A DNA stretch of 64,000 nucleotides. It comes from Hydrogenophaga sp. RAC07. Its GTDB lineage: Bacteria > Pseudomonadota > Gammaproteobacteria > Burkholderiales > Burkholderiaceae_C. Below, piece after piece: positions 1 through 8,340 of the stretch. Each line of letters starts with the position of its first letter. Positions within the stretch are counted from its first letter, which is position 1. The position numbers were made by a program, and so were the translations under genes. The stretch spans positions 2,790,001 to 2,854,000 of the forward strand of contig NZ_CP016449.1 in NCBI RefSeq assembly GCF_001713375.1, written 5' to 3'. The notes below the pieces were generated by a model. The model was not told the origin of the DNA and ran no database searches. It saw only the letters and a program-made list of their open reading frames with translations.

Positions 1-1004
1 TCGCTGGCCAACTCGTCGGCCAGCGTGCGGGCGTCGATCAGGGCCTGTGCCGAGCCGTTGGAGCCGCGCGGGTACATGGGGTGGGCGGCGTCACCCATGA
101 GCGTGACACGGTCGAAGCTCCAGCGCGGCAGCGCGTCCTTGTCGACCATGGGGTACTCGAAAAGGTTGTTCGCGGAAGTGATGAGCGCGGGCACGTCCAG
201 CCAGTCGAAGCGCCAGTCGGCAAAGGTGGGCAGAAAGTCCTCCACGCGGCCCGGCCGGTTCCAGTCGTTCATGGGCGCCTGGTCGTCGCGGATCTCGGCC
301 ACCCAGTTGATGAGCTGGTTGCCCTGACCATCCACGTTGTCCGCGATGGGGTAGATCACCATCTTGCCGGTGTCGATGGAGCCGATGCGCATGTAGGTCT
401 TGCCGCCCAGAATGGGTTTGTGCACCGAGGTGCCGCGCCAGGTGTTGATGCCGCCGTAGCAGACCTGGTCGTTCGGATGGAAGTGTTTTCGAATCGCCGA
501 GTTCACCCCGTCGCAGGCCACGACCCACGGCGCGCGCACCGGTGGCACCGGACCCTGCGCGTTGTCGGCAAAGGAGAGCGTGACACCACGGTCGTCCTGC
601 GCCAGCCCGGTGCAGCGAAAGCCGGTGTGCACGTGCTGCGCTCCCAGGCGCTGCAGTGCCGCCTCGAACAGGATGCGGTGCAGCTTGCCGCGGTGGATGC
701 CGATCTCCGGCAAGGCATAGCCGGCATGGCGGCCGCGCGCCTCACCGTAGACACGCTGGCCAAACCGGTTGAAGAACACACTCTCGCGGTTTTCGATCCC
801 CACCGCTTCCAGCTGCGGCAGCAGGCCCAGCGCCGTGAGCTCCTGCACGGCGTGCGGCAGCAGTGTGATGCCCACACCCAGCTCCTTGACATCGGCCACG
901 GCCTCAAACACATCGCAGGCGATGCCGCGCTGGTGCAGCCCCAGCGCAAACGCCAGGCCGGCGATGCCGCCACCCACCACCGCGATTGCGGGTTGCTCGC
1001 TCAT
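1..1004 (-). CDS. FAD-dependent monooxygenase, PhzS-like (3' end outside window)
   Basis: Flavoprotein aromatic hydroxylase of the PHBH/PhzS type, expected to be cytosolic and to use NAD(P)H and O2. The start is the ATG at 1004. Residues 10-16 form the FAD dinucleotide fold (VGGGIAG), and the distal FAD motif GDAAHPMYPRGSNGS is near residue 300. Between them, GINTWRG and a DWNRPGRVEDFLP stretch resemble 5-methylphenazine-1-carboxylate 1-monooxygenase (PhzS) more than salicylate hydroxylase, judged from memory. About 334 codons are visible; the C-terminus lies beyond base 1. It follows the TTT binding-protein gene by 47 bp on the same strand and probably shares its transcript. The substrate is unknown. 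Confidence 0.85.
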   Translation of the reverse strand, partial: MSEQPAIAVVGGGIAGLAFALGLHQRGIACDVFEAVADVKELGVGITLLPHAVQELTALGLLPQLEAVGIENRESVFFNRFGQRVYGEARGRHAGYALPEIGIHRGKLHRILFEAALQRLGAQHVHTGFRCTGLAQDDRGVTLSFADNAQGPVPPVRAPWVVACDGVNSAIRKHFHPNDQVCYGGINTWRGTSVHKPILGGKTYMRIGSIDTGKMVIYPIADNVDGQGNQLINWVAEIRDDQAPMNDWNRPGRVEDFLPTFADWRFDWLDVPALITSANNLFEYPMVDKDALPRWSFDRVTLMGDAAHPMYPRGSNGSAQALIDARTLADELAS

Positions 1005-1051
1005 GTTCACTCCGCTTTGATGTTTTGCGCCTTGATGAGAGCAGCCCAGCG

Positions 1052-1990
1052 CTAGGCATCCTTCTGCACCAGCTGACCGAACGCCTCGGGCGTGCCGGTG
1101 CTCGGGTCCATGCCCTGCCCCGAGAACGCCTTTTTCACCTCGTCGCTGCCCAGGATGTCGTTGATCTCGCGGTTGAGGGTGGCCACCATGGCCGGGGCCA
1201 TGCCCTTGGGCGCAAACACGCCGTACCACATGTCCACGTTCACATCGCCGGTGCGCGACTCGGTGAGCGTGGGCACATCCGGCAACAAAGGGTGGCGTTT
1301 GTCGCTGCCGATGGCCAGCGCCACCAGGCGCCCGCTGCGCACCTGCGGCAACGCGACGTGGATCGGCAGGAACATCGCATCCACCTGCCCGCCGATCATG
1401 TCGGTGAGGGCCGGGCCGGTGCCGCGGTAGGGGATGTGGGTGATGAAGCTCTTGCTGGTGTTCTTGAACAGCTCCATGGACAGGTGGTGCGGCGTGCCCA
1501 CGCCCGGCGAGGCGTAGTTGAGTTTGCCGGGGGCCTTGCGCGCGGCCTCCACCAGATCGGCGGCGGTCTTGAAGCCACTCCGGGGGTGGGTCACCAGCAT
1601 CAGCTGGCCCCAGCTGGTCAGGCTCACCGGGGTGAGGTCGCGCAGCGGGTCGAAGGTGGCGGCGGGGTACAGGCTGCGGTTCATCACCAGGGTGTTCACA
1701 CTCACCAGCAGGGTGTTGCCGTCGGGCGCGGCGCGCACCACGGCTTCGGTGCCGATGTTGCCGGAGGCGCCCGCGCGGTTGTCCACCACCACCGGACGTT
1801 TCAGCCGCTCGGAGAGCTTGGGGCCGATGGTGCGCGCGATCAGGTCGATGCCGGTGCCGGGCGTGAACGGCACGATCAGGCGCAGCGGCGCATCGGTCGT
1901 CTGGGCCTGGGCCCAACCGGTGCCGGCGAGCACCGCCAGGGCGAGCAGGCTGCGCCAGACGCGGCTGGTGAGGGTGTGCGAGCGTGTCAT
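1052..1990 (-). CDS. Bug-family tripartite tricarboxylate transporter (TTT) binding protein
   Basis: Periplasmic solute receptor of the TctC/Bug family, 312 residues, the usual size. A Sec signal peptide (positive MTRSH, hydrophobic core, cleavage near WAQAQ) is followed by the family pattern LIVPFTPGTGIDLIAR and the VDNRAGASGNIGTEAV segment that contacts the ligand carboxylate. No TctA/TctB membrane genes lie next to it, so it is an orphan receptor, common in Burkholderiales. It is followed by the flavin monooxygenase and is divergent from a MarR regulator. Together these suggest uptake and hydroxylation of one aromatic acid; the ligand is not deducible. Confidence 0.9.
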   Translation of the reverse strand: MTRSHTLTSRVWRSLLALAVLAGTGWAQAQTTDAPLRLIVPFTPGTGIDLIARTIGPKLSERLKRPVVVDNRAGASGNIGTEAVVRAAPDGNTLLVSVNTLVMNRSLYPAATFDPLRDLTPVSLTSWGQLMLVTHPRSGFKTAADLVEAARKAPGKLNYASPGVGTPHHLSMELFKNTSKSFITHIPYRGTGPALTDMIGGQVDAMFLPIHVALPQVRSGRLVALAIGSDKRHPLLPDVPTLTESRTGDVNVDMWYGVFAPKGMAPAMVATLNREINDILGSDEVKKAFSGQGMDPSTGTPEAFGQLVQKDA

Positions 1991-2005
1991 CCAATGTCTC
2001 CTATC

Positions 2006-2019
2006 GTTAGCATGCGAAC
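2006..2019. promoter_or_regulatory. Candidate MarR operator palindrome
   Basis: The 88 bp between the divergent TTT receptor gene and the MarR gene contains GTTAGCATGCGAAC, a 14-bp inverted repeat around GCATGC with one mismatched pair. Its position, just upstream of the receptor start and about 60 bp before the MarR start, suits autorepression and repression of the receptor/monooxygenase pair. The assignment is inference from symmetry and position. Confidence 0.5.
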
Positions 2020-2078
2020 CCTTATGAAAGTCCCCCCGGTGGGCCGCATTCGTAGAATCCCGAGTTTCCGAGCCACTT

Positions 2079-2639
2079 ATGACCCTGAAAGACCTTTACC
2101 AGCGCCCGGGCTTCCTGCTGCGCCGCACCCACCAGATTTCGGCGGCGGTGTTCGAGAACGCCTGCGCCAGTGTGGGTCTGACGCCGGCACAGTACGGCGT
2201 GCTCACCGTGCTGTCCAGCGAACCCGGCCTGGACCAGACCCGGCTCGCTCGCGCGCTGGCCTTCGACAAGGTCACGGTCATGCGGGTGTGCAAGGGGCTC
2301 GAAGAACGCGGGCTGATCGAGCGGCGCATCGCCGAGCACAGCCGCCGCCAGATGGCCGTGGTGCTCACCCCCGCCGGCAAGAAGCTGCTGCAGCAAGCGC
2401 GCGGCCCGGCCGAACAGGCCTACCAGCGCCTGCTCTCGCCCTTGACGCTCACGCAGCGCCAGCAGCTGATCGAGATCCTGGAAACGCTCACCCAGGGACT
2501 GGCCGACGAGGCCCGCGCACCCTTCGTGCCCTTGCTGCCGCCAGCAACCACCGAGCCAGCGGCGGAACCCACCGCAGCACCCAAGGCCCGTGCCAGGCGC
2601 ACCAACACGGGGCAAGTCAAAGCGACGCGGCCCCGCTGA
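2079..2639 (+). CDS. MarR-family transcriptional regulator
   Basis: Winged-helix regulator of 186 residues. Residues about 35-105 carry the wHTH: a recognition-helix region DQTRLARALAFDKVTVMRVCK, then a wing around IERRIAEHSRRQMAVVLT. The long C-terminal dimerisation helix is followed by an extra Ala/Pro/Lys/Arg-rich tail (from about residue 155) not usual for MarR. It is divergent from the TTT receptor/monooxygenase genes, with a palindrome between. It probably represses them until an aromatic acid binds. The guanidine-I riboswitch begins about 145 bp after its stop, so it is transcribed separately from the downstream genes. Confidence 0.9.
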   Translation: MTLKDLYQRPGFLLRRTHQISAAVFENACASVGLTPAQYGVLTVLSSEPGLDQTRLARALAFDKVTVMRVCKGLEERGLIERRIAEHSRRQMAVVLTPAGKKLLQQARGPAEQAYQRLLSPLTLTQRQQLIEILETLTQGLADEARAPFVPLLPPATTEPAAEPTAAPKARARRTNTGQVKATRPR

Positions 2640-2785
2640 ACAGGCGCACAGCTTCTGCTTTTGGTGCAAGACGGCGCTTCGGAGAGGGTGCACGGCGGCT
2701 GGAAGCCTGGCACGCTTTCTGCTGAACACCACCTCGCAAGAAGAGCGATCCGGGATCTGCCCGACCATCCGCTCAGCACTCAGGT

Positions 2786-2880
2786 GCACTAGGGTTCCGA
2801 CCGCGTTCGCGTGGTGTCTGGTCCGAGAGTGTGCCGGCCTCATCGCAGGCTCCACGGAGGGACAAAAGCCCGGGAGAACG
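2786..2880 (+). promoter_or_regulatory. Guanidine-I (ykkC) riboswitch
   Basis: The conserved blocks of the ykkC RNA occur in order: CTAGGGTTCCG (2789-2799), CTGGTCCGAGAG (2818-2829), ACGGAGGGACAAAAGCCCG (2854-2872) and the closing GGGAGA. The last block matches the guanidine-binding subtype 1 rather than the ppGpp or PRPP subtypes, judged from memory of the consensus. It lies 51 bp upstream of the binding-protein start at 2931 with no intervening gene. It should raise expression when free guanidine is present. No clear intrinsic terminator follows, so control may act at translation initiation or by Rho. Confidence 0.88.
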
Positions 2881-2930
2881 ATCAGTTGATCGCTTCTTCC
2901 TGCGCGTCCTTTCAACCCATGGAGCCCCTG

Positions 2931-3947
2931 ATGAAAACCTCTGCCCCCACCCTGTCCAGCCGGCGCAACCACTTCTTCAAGCCGGCCCTGGGCCTGGCGC
3001 TGTCGCTCGCCGCTTTCTCCTCGTTCGCGCAGGCGCCCGCCCAGATGAAGATCGCCACCGTGGTGTGGATCGGCTACGGCCCGTTCTACGTGGCCGAGGC
3101 ACTGGACCTCTACAAAAAGTACAACCTCAAGGTCTCGCTGCAGGTCTTCAACGACCCGGCACTGATCCCCGCGGCCATCGCCTCGGGCGCGGTCGACGGC
3201 GGCATGTTGACCTACGACCAGGTGGTGGGCCAGGTGGCCGCGGGCCGCAACATGAAGGTGGTCATGCCCATCGACTACTCCAACGGTGGCGACGCCATCG
3301 TGGCCGACGGCAGCATCACCAAGGTGGCCGATTTCAAAGGCAAGAAGATCGGCTACAACCCGCTCTCGCCGAGCGACTTCCTGCTGTCGTACGCGCTCAA
3401 GACGGTGAACCTGACCGAGAAGGACATCACCCCGGTGAGCATGACGCCCGAAGCCGTGCCGGCCGCCATGGCCTCCGGCCAGTTGCCGATCGGCGTGACC
3501 TACGAGCCCAGCCTGTCGCAGATCCTGGGCCAGGGCGGCGGCAAGAAGTTCAAGGTGGTGTTCTCCTCGAAGAACGCGCCCGGCCTGATCGCCGACGTGC
3601 TGGTGTTCGACGACAAGGTCATCAAGGCCAAGCCGGCGCAGATCACCGGCGTGATGCAGGCGTATCTGGACGGTCTGGCCTACATGAAAGCCAAGCCGGC
3701 CGAAGCGCACAAGATCATCGGCAAGTTCATGGGCGTGTCGGCCGCCGAGGTGAAAGAGCAACTCACCGGCGTCTACAACATCCCCGTGGCCGAAATGCCC
3801 AAGGCCTTCATGAAGGCCAAGGAAACCACCTCGTACTACGCCAGCGGCGAAATCATCGGCGAGCTGCTCAAGGCCAAAGGCCAGATCACCACCATCCCGG
3901 CGATCGAAGCCACCTTCGACGCCAGCCTGGTCAAGGGCCTGAAGTAA
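2931..3947 (+). CDS. ABC transporter substrate-binding protein, NMT1/SsuA-like
   Basis: Periplasmic receptor of the NitT/TauT type, 338 residues. The chosen ATG follows GGAG by 6 bases; earlier in-frame starts lie inside the riboswitch. A signal peptide ends near SSFAQA (33-35). The mature N-terminus MKIATVVWIGYGPFYVAEALDL is the fold's opening strand and helix, where family members grip a planar ligand. It is the first gene after the guanidine-I riboswitch. Such receptors normally sit in guanidine-carboxylase operons with permease and ATPase genes, but neither is adjacent here. Guanidine or a guanidino compound is the likely ligand by context. Confidence 0.85.
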   Translation: MKTSAPTLSSRRNHFFKPALGLALSLAAFSSFAQAPAQMKIATVVWIGYGPFYVAEALDLYKKYNLKVSLQVFNDPALIPAAIASGAVDGGMLTYDQVVGQVAAGRNMKVVMPIDYSNGGDAIVADGSITKVADFKGKKIGYNPLSPSDFLLSYALKTVNLTEKDITPVSMTPEAVPAAMASGQLPIGVTYEPSLSQILGQGGGKKFKVVFSSKNAPGLIADVLVFDDKVIKAKPAQITGVMQAYLDGLAYMKAKPAEAHKIIGKFMGVSAAEVKEQLTGVYNIPVAEMPKAFMKAKETTSYYASGEIIGELLKAKGQITTIPAIEATFDASLVKGLK

Positions 3948-3961
3948 TCCCATGGTTGGCT

Positions 3962-3989
3962 GCACCGGTGCCCGCTCGGGCACCGGTGC
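3962..3989 (+). repeat. Perfect 12-bp hairpin between receptor and desaturase genes
   Basis: GCACCGGTGCCC and its exact complement flank a GCTC loop, 14 bp after the receptor stop. There is no T-tract, so it is not a standard intrinsic terminator. A hairpin here could protect the 3' end of the receptor mRNA, giving more receptor than downstream enzymes, or help Rho termination. Confidence 0.65.
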
Positions 3990-4024
3990 GGTGACGACTG
4001 CGTTGACCCATTGAAGGCATTGCC

Positions 4025-5035
4025 ATGAAACCGGTTTTCCGATACGAGGATGGCGTGTGGCCGAATGTCGCCGCCATCGGCTTCATCGTGCTGGGATGGC
4101 CGGTGGGCATTGCCCTGCTGGGGCAGGCCAGCTGGCTGTTGAATGCACTGGGCGTGCTGCTGGTGGCGCAAACGCTGGTGTGGTCGGCCTACTTCATCCA
4201 CGAGTTCGCGCACAACGCCATCTTTCGCACCGCGCAGGCCAACGAGCGCTGGGGCACGCTGATGAGCTGGATCAACGGCAGCTGCTACGCCAGCTTCGCC
4301 GACATGCGCCGCAAACACATGCGCCACCACGTGGAGCGCGCCGACGTCCTCACGTTCGACGCGCAGGCCTTCCTGCGCGCCCACCCCGCCGTGCGCCGCG
4401 TGGTGCTGGCGCTGGAGTGGGCCTACATCCCGGCGGTCGAGTTTGTGATGCGCGGCTATGTGATCGCCATGCCCTTCATGGGCGAGAAGAAAAAAGCCGC
4501 GCGTGCCCGCGTGATCGGCGTGGCACTGGTGCGCGTCGCTGCACTCGCCCTGCTTGGCTGGTGGTCGCTCAAGGCCCTCGCCCTGTACTTCGTGGCCTTC
4601 CTCATCTTCATCACGGTGCTGCGCTTTGCGGACTGCTTCCAGCACACCTACGACGCCTACCCCATCCTGGACGACACACCGATCCCCGCCGACAAGCTGC
4701 GCGACCGCGCCTACGAGCAGGCCAACACCTACAGCGACGTGGTGAGCCTGGACGCGAAGTGGTTCAACCTGATCTGGCTGAACTTCGGTTTCCACAACGC
4801 GCACCACGAACGCCCCACCGCGCCCTGGTACCGCCTGCCCGCCTTCCACCGCGAGCTCTACGCCGACAGCTACCCGCAGGTGATCACCGTGGGTGAACTG
4901 CTCAAGAGCTTCCACATCAACCGCGTCAAACGCGTGCTGGCAAGCAACTACGGCGTGGTGCAACCGCCCGGCACGCCGGGCCGCGCCGACGGTTTCCTGG
5001 GCGCCGTGGGCGTGTCTTTCCTCACCGCCGTCTGA
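4025..5035 (+). CDS. Membrane fatty-acid-desaturase-family di-iron oxygenase
   Basis: Integral membrane di-iron protein, 336 residues, with several hydrophobic segments (from about 14 to 55, and 165 to 200). All three histidine boxes are present: HEFAH (59-63), HMRHH (98-102) and HNAHH (257-261). The family includes desaturases, AlkB-type hydroxylases and ketolases, so hydroxylation is as likely as desaturation. A GAAGG ribosome site precedes the ATG. The next gene starts 1 bp after its stop, and everything downstream runs the same way. Lying behind a guanidine riboswitch and before two SDRs and a creatininase, it may oxidise an alkyl group on a nitrogen-rich substrate rather than a lipid. 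Confidence 0.85.
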   Translation: MKPVFRYEDGVWPNVAAIGFIVLGWPVGIALLGQASWLLNALGVLLVAQTLVWSAYFIHEFAHNAIFRTAQANERWGTLMSWINGSCYASFADMRRKHMRHHVERADVLTFDAQAFLRAHPAVRRVVLALEWAYIPAVEFVMRGYVIAMPFMGEKKKAARARVIGVALVRVAALALLGWWSLKALALYFVAFLIFITVLRFADCFQHTYDAYPILDDTPIPADKLRDRAYEQANTYSDVVSLDAKWFNLIWLNFGFHNAHHERPTAPWYRLPAFHRELYADSYPQVITVGELLKSFHINRVKRVLASNYGVVQPPGTPGRADGFLGAVGVSFLTAV

Positions 5036-5036
5036 C

Positions 5037-5813
5037 ATGGCCGTCGACCACGGCCTGGAGGGCAAGACCGTGCTGATCACCGGCGCGGCTGGCGGCATCG
5101 GCCAGGCGCTGGCGCGGGCCTTTGCGGCGCAAGGCGTGCGGCTGATGTTGCTGGACCGCACGGGCACCGGTTTGTCCTTAGTGGCCAGCGAGCTGGGTGC
5201 CACAGCGGTCGAGTGCGACCTCGGCGATACCCAACAGGTGGCCGCCGTGGCCGACCAGGTGCGCGACGCCTGGGGCCAGCTCGACGTGCTGGTCAACAAC
5301 GCCGGCACCGAGTACCCCACGCCGCTGGACGACGCCGCACCCGATGCCATGACCCGCTGGGCCGGCCTGCTGGACAACAACGTCACCTCCATGGTGCGGC
5401 TCATGCAGGCCCTGCTGCCCTTGCTGCCGCGCGGCGCGAGTGTCATCAACCAGTCGTCCATCTGGGGCCGCATCGGCGTGGCGGGCTTCTCGGCCTACGC
5501 GGCGAGCAAACACGCGGTGATCGGTCTCACGCGCTCGCTCGCGCTGGAGCTCGGGCCGCGCGGCATCCGCGTGAATGCGGTCTGCCCCGGCTGGATCCGC
5601 ACCGAGGCCGCGATGCGATCGCTCACCGCCATGGCACATGAGCAAGGCCGCAGCGAAGCCGAGGTGGAGCGCGAGATCCTGGCGCGCCAGGCCGTGCCCG
5701 AGATGCTCACACCGGCCGACATCGCCGGCGTGTTCCTGTTTCTGGCCAGCACCGAATCGCGTTCGCTCACCGGCCAGTGCCTGGTGGCCAGCCACGGCGA
5801 GGTGATGGCATGA
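5037..5813 (+). CDS. Short-chain dehydrogenase/reductase
   Basis: Classical SDR, 258 residues. The nucleotide motif TGAAGGIG is at about 15-22, followed by NNAG and the catalytic YAASK, with a C-terminal LTGQCLVASHG end. The start is the ATG one base after the desaturase stop, so the two are translationally coupled. An NAD(P)-dependent alcohol/ketone oxidoreductase is expected. It could oxidise an alcohol made by the desaturase-family enzyme; the substrate cannot be read from the sequence. Confidence 0.88.
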   Translation: MAVDHGLEGKTVLITGAAGGIGQALARAFAAQGVRLMLLDRTGTGLSLVASELGATAVECDLGDTQQVAAVADQVRDAWGQLDVLVNNAGTEYPTPLDDAAPDAMTRWAGLLDNNVTSMVRLMQALLPLLPRGASVINQSSIWGRIGVAGFSAYAASKHAVIGLTRSLALELGPRGIRVNAVCPGWIRTEAAMRSLTAMAHEQGRSEAEVEREILARQAVPEMLTPADIAGVFLFLASTESRSLTGQCLVASHGEVMA

Positions 5814-5874
5814 GCGCCGCGCCGGGCCGTTCCCAAGCAAGCTCGCACCGCAGCCCGCAGGGCGAAGGTACCCC

Positions 5875-6636
5875 ATGAGCGTTTCTCTTTCACTCTCGGG
5901 GCAGACGGCCCTCATCACCGGTGCGGCCACCGGCATCGGCCGCGCGATCGCGCTGAAGCTCTCGCAAGCCGGTGCGCGCGTGGTCATCAACCACCTGAAC
6001 CAGCCACAGGATGCCGCCACGCTGGTGCAGGCCATCAAGGGCGCGGGCGGACACGCTGTGGCCATCAACGCCGACGTGAGCGACAGCGCGGCTGTGCAGC
6101 GCCTGGTGGAGGAAGCCTTGCACACCATGGGCGACCTGCACATCCTCGTCAACAACGCCGGCATCATCCAGGAAAAGCCTTTCCTGGACACCTCCGAAGC
6201 CGACTGGGACCGCATGTTGAACACCGACCTCAAGTCGGTCTTCCTCATGGCGCGCGCGGTGCTGCCCGGCATGGTGGCGCGCGGCGGTGGCGTCATCGTC
6301 AACCTCGCGTCCGACCTCGGCATCCTGGGCCGCGAGAACTACGCGCCCTACTGCGCGGCCAAGGCCGGTGTGATCGGCCTCACGCGTTCGCTGGCGCGTG
6401 AGTTCGCGCCCCACGGCATCCGCGTCAATGCCATTGCGCCCGGCCCGGTGAACACCGCCATGGTCTCGCTCGAACACATGAGCCCCGAGTGGATCGAGAA
6501 GGAACTCGCCATTCCGCAGCACCGCGTGGCCGAGGCCGAAGAGATCGCGGCCACGGCGCTGTTCCTGGCCTCCGACATGTCCCGCTTTTACTGCGGCCAG
6601 GTACTCGGTCCCAACGGCGGCTCGGTGATGCCCTGA
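5875..6636 (+). CDS. Short-chain dehydrogenase/reductase (glucose-1-dehydrogenase/FabG-like)
   Basis: Second classical SDR of the operon, 253 residues, with ITGAATGIGRA near the N-terminus, NNAG, catalytic YCAAK and the usual C-terminal GPNGGSVMP. It is clearly different from the preceding SDR, so this is not a recent tandem copy. It is separated from that gene by 61 bp and is 10 bp before the EamA gene. Cytosolic NAD(P)-dependent oxidoreductase. The pair suggests two successive or stereospecific alcohol/keto steps in the pathway. Confidence 0.88.
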   Translation: MSVSLSLSGQTALITGAATGIGRAIALKLSQAGARVVINHLNQPQDAATLVQAIKGAGGHAVAINADVSDSAAVQRLVEEALHTMGDLHILVNNAGIIQEKPFLDTSEADWDRMLNTDLKSVFLMARAVLPGMVARGGGVIVNLASDLGILGRENYAPYCAAKAGVIGLTRSLAREFAPHGIRVNAIAPGPVNTAMVSLEHMSPEWIEKELAIPQHRVAEAEEIAATALFLASDMSRFYCGQVLGPNGGSVMP

Positions 6637-6646
6637 TCGGCCCCCC

Positions 6647-7546
6647 ATGTCCGTGCTCACCCACCCGTCCAACCGCGTCGCCACCGGCGTGTTGCTGTTC
6701 TCGGCATCGCTGTGGGGCCTGTCGTGGATGCCGCTCAAGTGGTTCATCGCGCAGGGTCTCACCGGTCCCATGGTGTCGCTGCTCTCTTACGGCGTGGTGG
6801 GCCTGTTCAGCTGCGTTTTCATCTGGCGCCAGCGCGCCGCGTGGCGGGTGCAGTGGGGTCTGCTGCTGGCCCTGGCCGTGGTGGGTGGCTGGGCCAACAC
6901 CTCGTTCGTCAACGCGCTCATGCTGGGCGACGTGGTGCGGGTCATGTTCCTATTCTACCTCTCGCCGGTGTGGTCCGTGCTGGGTGGCTGGCTGTTCCTG
7001 AAGGAGCGCATTCCGCCGCTGCGCTGGGCGGCGGTGGTGGTGGCGCTGCTGGGGCTGTGGCTGTTCCTGGGCGGCCCGGGTGGGCTCGGTTTCACCTTCA
7101 CCTTCGTCGATTTCCTCGCGCTCTCCGCCGGCTTCTGCTTTGCGGCCAACAACGTGATCGCCCGCGCCGCGCAGCAGGTGCCCATGGTGAGCAAGACCTT
7201 CGCGGTGTTCGCGGGCTGCGGTGTCATTTCGTTGTTGGCCACCAGCGCACTGGGCCACAGCGTGCCCAGCGGCATGGGCATCGGCGTGTGGCTGGCCGTG
7301 CTGGCCTACGGATTTGTGTGGCTGCTGCTGGCCACCGCCACCTGGCAGTTCGGTGTGACGCACATCGAGAGCAGCAAGGCCGGCGTGATCCTGCTGGCCG
7401 AGCTGGTGGTCGCGGTGATGAGCGCGCTGTGGTTCGGCGACGAATCCATGACCGGCCTGGAGTGGGCCGGCGGCGCGCTGATCGCCATGGCCGCGTTCGC
7501 CGAAGCGCTCGACACCTCGCCCGATCCCAAACCCCAAGGAGCCTGA
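6647..7546 (+). CDS. EamA/DMT-family transporter
   Basis: Inner-membrane protein of 299 residues with ten predicted hydrophobic helices in two EamA repeats: N-half ATGVLLFSASLWGLSWMPL and onward, C-half from about residue 155. Family members export or import metabolites. In other organisms the guanidine-I riboswitch often controls small DMT-superfamily exporters (SugE/Gdx), a much smaller relative, so export of a guanidine-like product is a reasonable inference. Its stop abuts the creatininase start. Confidence 0.85.
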   Translation: MSVLTHPSNRVATGVLLFSASLWGLSWMPLKWFIAQGLTGPMVSLLSYGVVGLFSCVFIWRQRAAWRVQWGLLLALAVVGGWANTSFVNALMLGDVVRVMFLFYLSPVWSVLGGWLFLKERIPPLRWAAVVVALLGLWLFLGGPGGLGFTFTFVDFLALSAGFCFAANNVIARAAQQVPMVSKTFAVFAGCGVISLLATSALGHSVPSGMGIGVWLAVLAYGFVWLLLATATWQFGVTHIESSKAGVILLAELVVAVMSALWFGDESMTGLEWAGGALIAMAAFAEALDTSPDPKPQGA

Positions 7547-8338
7547 ATGAACCCCACCGTGTGGATGAACGAACTCTCGTGGGTGGACTACCAGTCGCGC
7601 GTGCAACGCGACCAGCCGCCGGTGCTGCTGCCCGTGGGCGCACTCGAACAGCACGGCCCACACTTGCCGTTGGGCACCGACGGTCTGCTGTCCAGCGCGG
7701 TGGCGGCCGACGCCGCAGCGCTCGTGGGTGGCCTGGTGGCGCCCACGCTGTCGTACGGCTACAAGTCGCAGCCCAAGTGCGGTGGCGGCCAGCACTTCTG
7801 CGGCACCACGAGTGTGGACGCGGCCACGCTGGTCGGCCAGGTGCGGGACGCGGTGCGCGAGTTCGCACGACACGGCTTGGCGAAGCTCGTGATCGTGAAC
7901 GGCCACTACGAAAACCAGTGGTTCCTGATCGAAGGCATCGACCTCGGCCTGCGCGACGCCAAGGCCGCCGACCCGGCCAACCAGTTGCAGGTGATGCGCC
8001 TGGAGTACTGGGACTTCATGACGCCCGAGACCCTGGGCGATGTGTTCCCCGACGGTTTTCCGGGCTTTGCGCTGGAGCATGCCGCGGTGCTGGAAACGTC
8101 CATGATGCTGCACTACCACCCGCATCTGGTGCGCATGGACCTGCTGCCCGACGACGGCCCGGCCGACTTCCCGCCGTACGACATGTACCCGCCGCGCACC
8201 GACTGGGTGCCGGCCTCGGGCGTGCTGTCATCGGCCAAGGGATCGGACGCCGTCAAGGGCCGCTTGCTCGCGGTTGAAGTGGCCCGCCGCATGGCCGAAG
8301 CCATCACCAACGGCTTCACCCGACCCAAGGTCGTCTGA
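7547..8338 (+). CDS. Creatininase-family amidohydrolase
   Basis: Cytosolic metal-dependent cyclic amidohydrolase, 263 residues. It aligns along its length with Pseudomonas putida creatininase: metal ligands E34, H36, D45, H120 and E122 fall at the same numbers, in LEQHGPHLPLGTD (33-45) and NGHYEN (118-123), and PPYD and SSAK repeat in the C-terminus. One gate tryptophan is conserved (W155, equivalent to W154), but the second (W174) is phenylalanine in GFPGF. True creatinine hydrolysis to creatine is possible, but the altered gate and the riboswitch context leave room for another cyclic guanidino amide. AAGGAG lies just before the ATG. Confidence 0.85.
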   Translation: MNPTVWMNELSWVDYQSRVQRDQPPVLLPVGALEQHGPHLPLGTDGLLSSAVAADAAALVGGLVAPTLSYGYKSQPKCGGGQHFCGTTSVDAATLVGQVRDAVREFARHGLAKLVIVNGHYENQWFLIEGIDLGLRDAKAADPANQLQVMRLEYWDFMTPETLGDVFPDGFPGFALEHAAVLETSMMLHYHPHLVRMDLLPDDGPADFPPYDMYPPRTDWVPASGVLSSAKGSDAVKGRLLAVEVARRMAEAITNGFTRPKVV

Positions 8339-8340
8339 GC

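Noticed and set aside
81-1055. Long plus-strand reading frame of 324 codons
   Set aside because: It is antisense to the flavin monooxygenase; its composition is that of a GC-rich shadow frame with no domain.
2022-3983. Minus-strand frame of 653 codons
   Set aside because: It crosses the MarR and receptor genes and the riboswitch in antisense; low-complexity His/Gly/Asp content.
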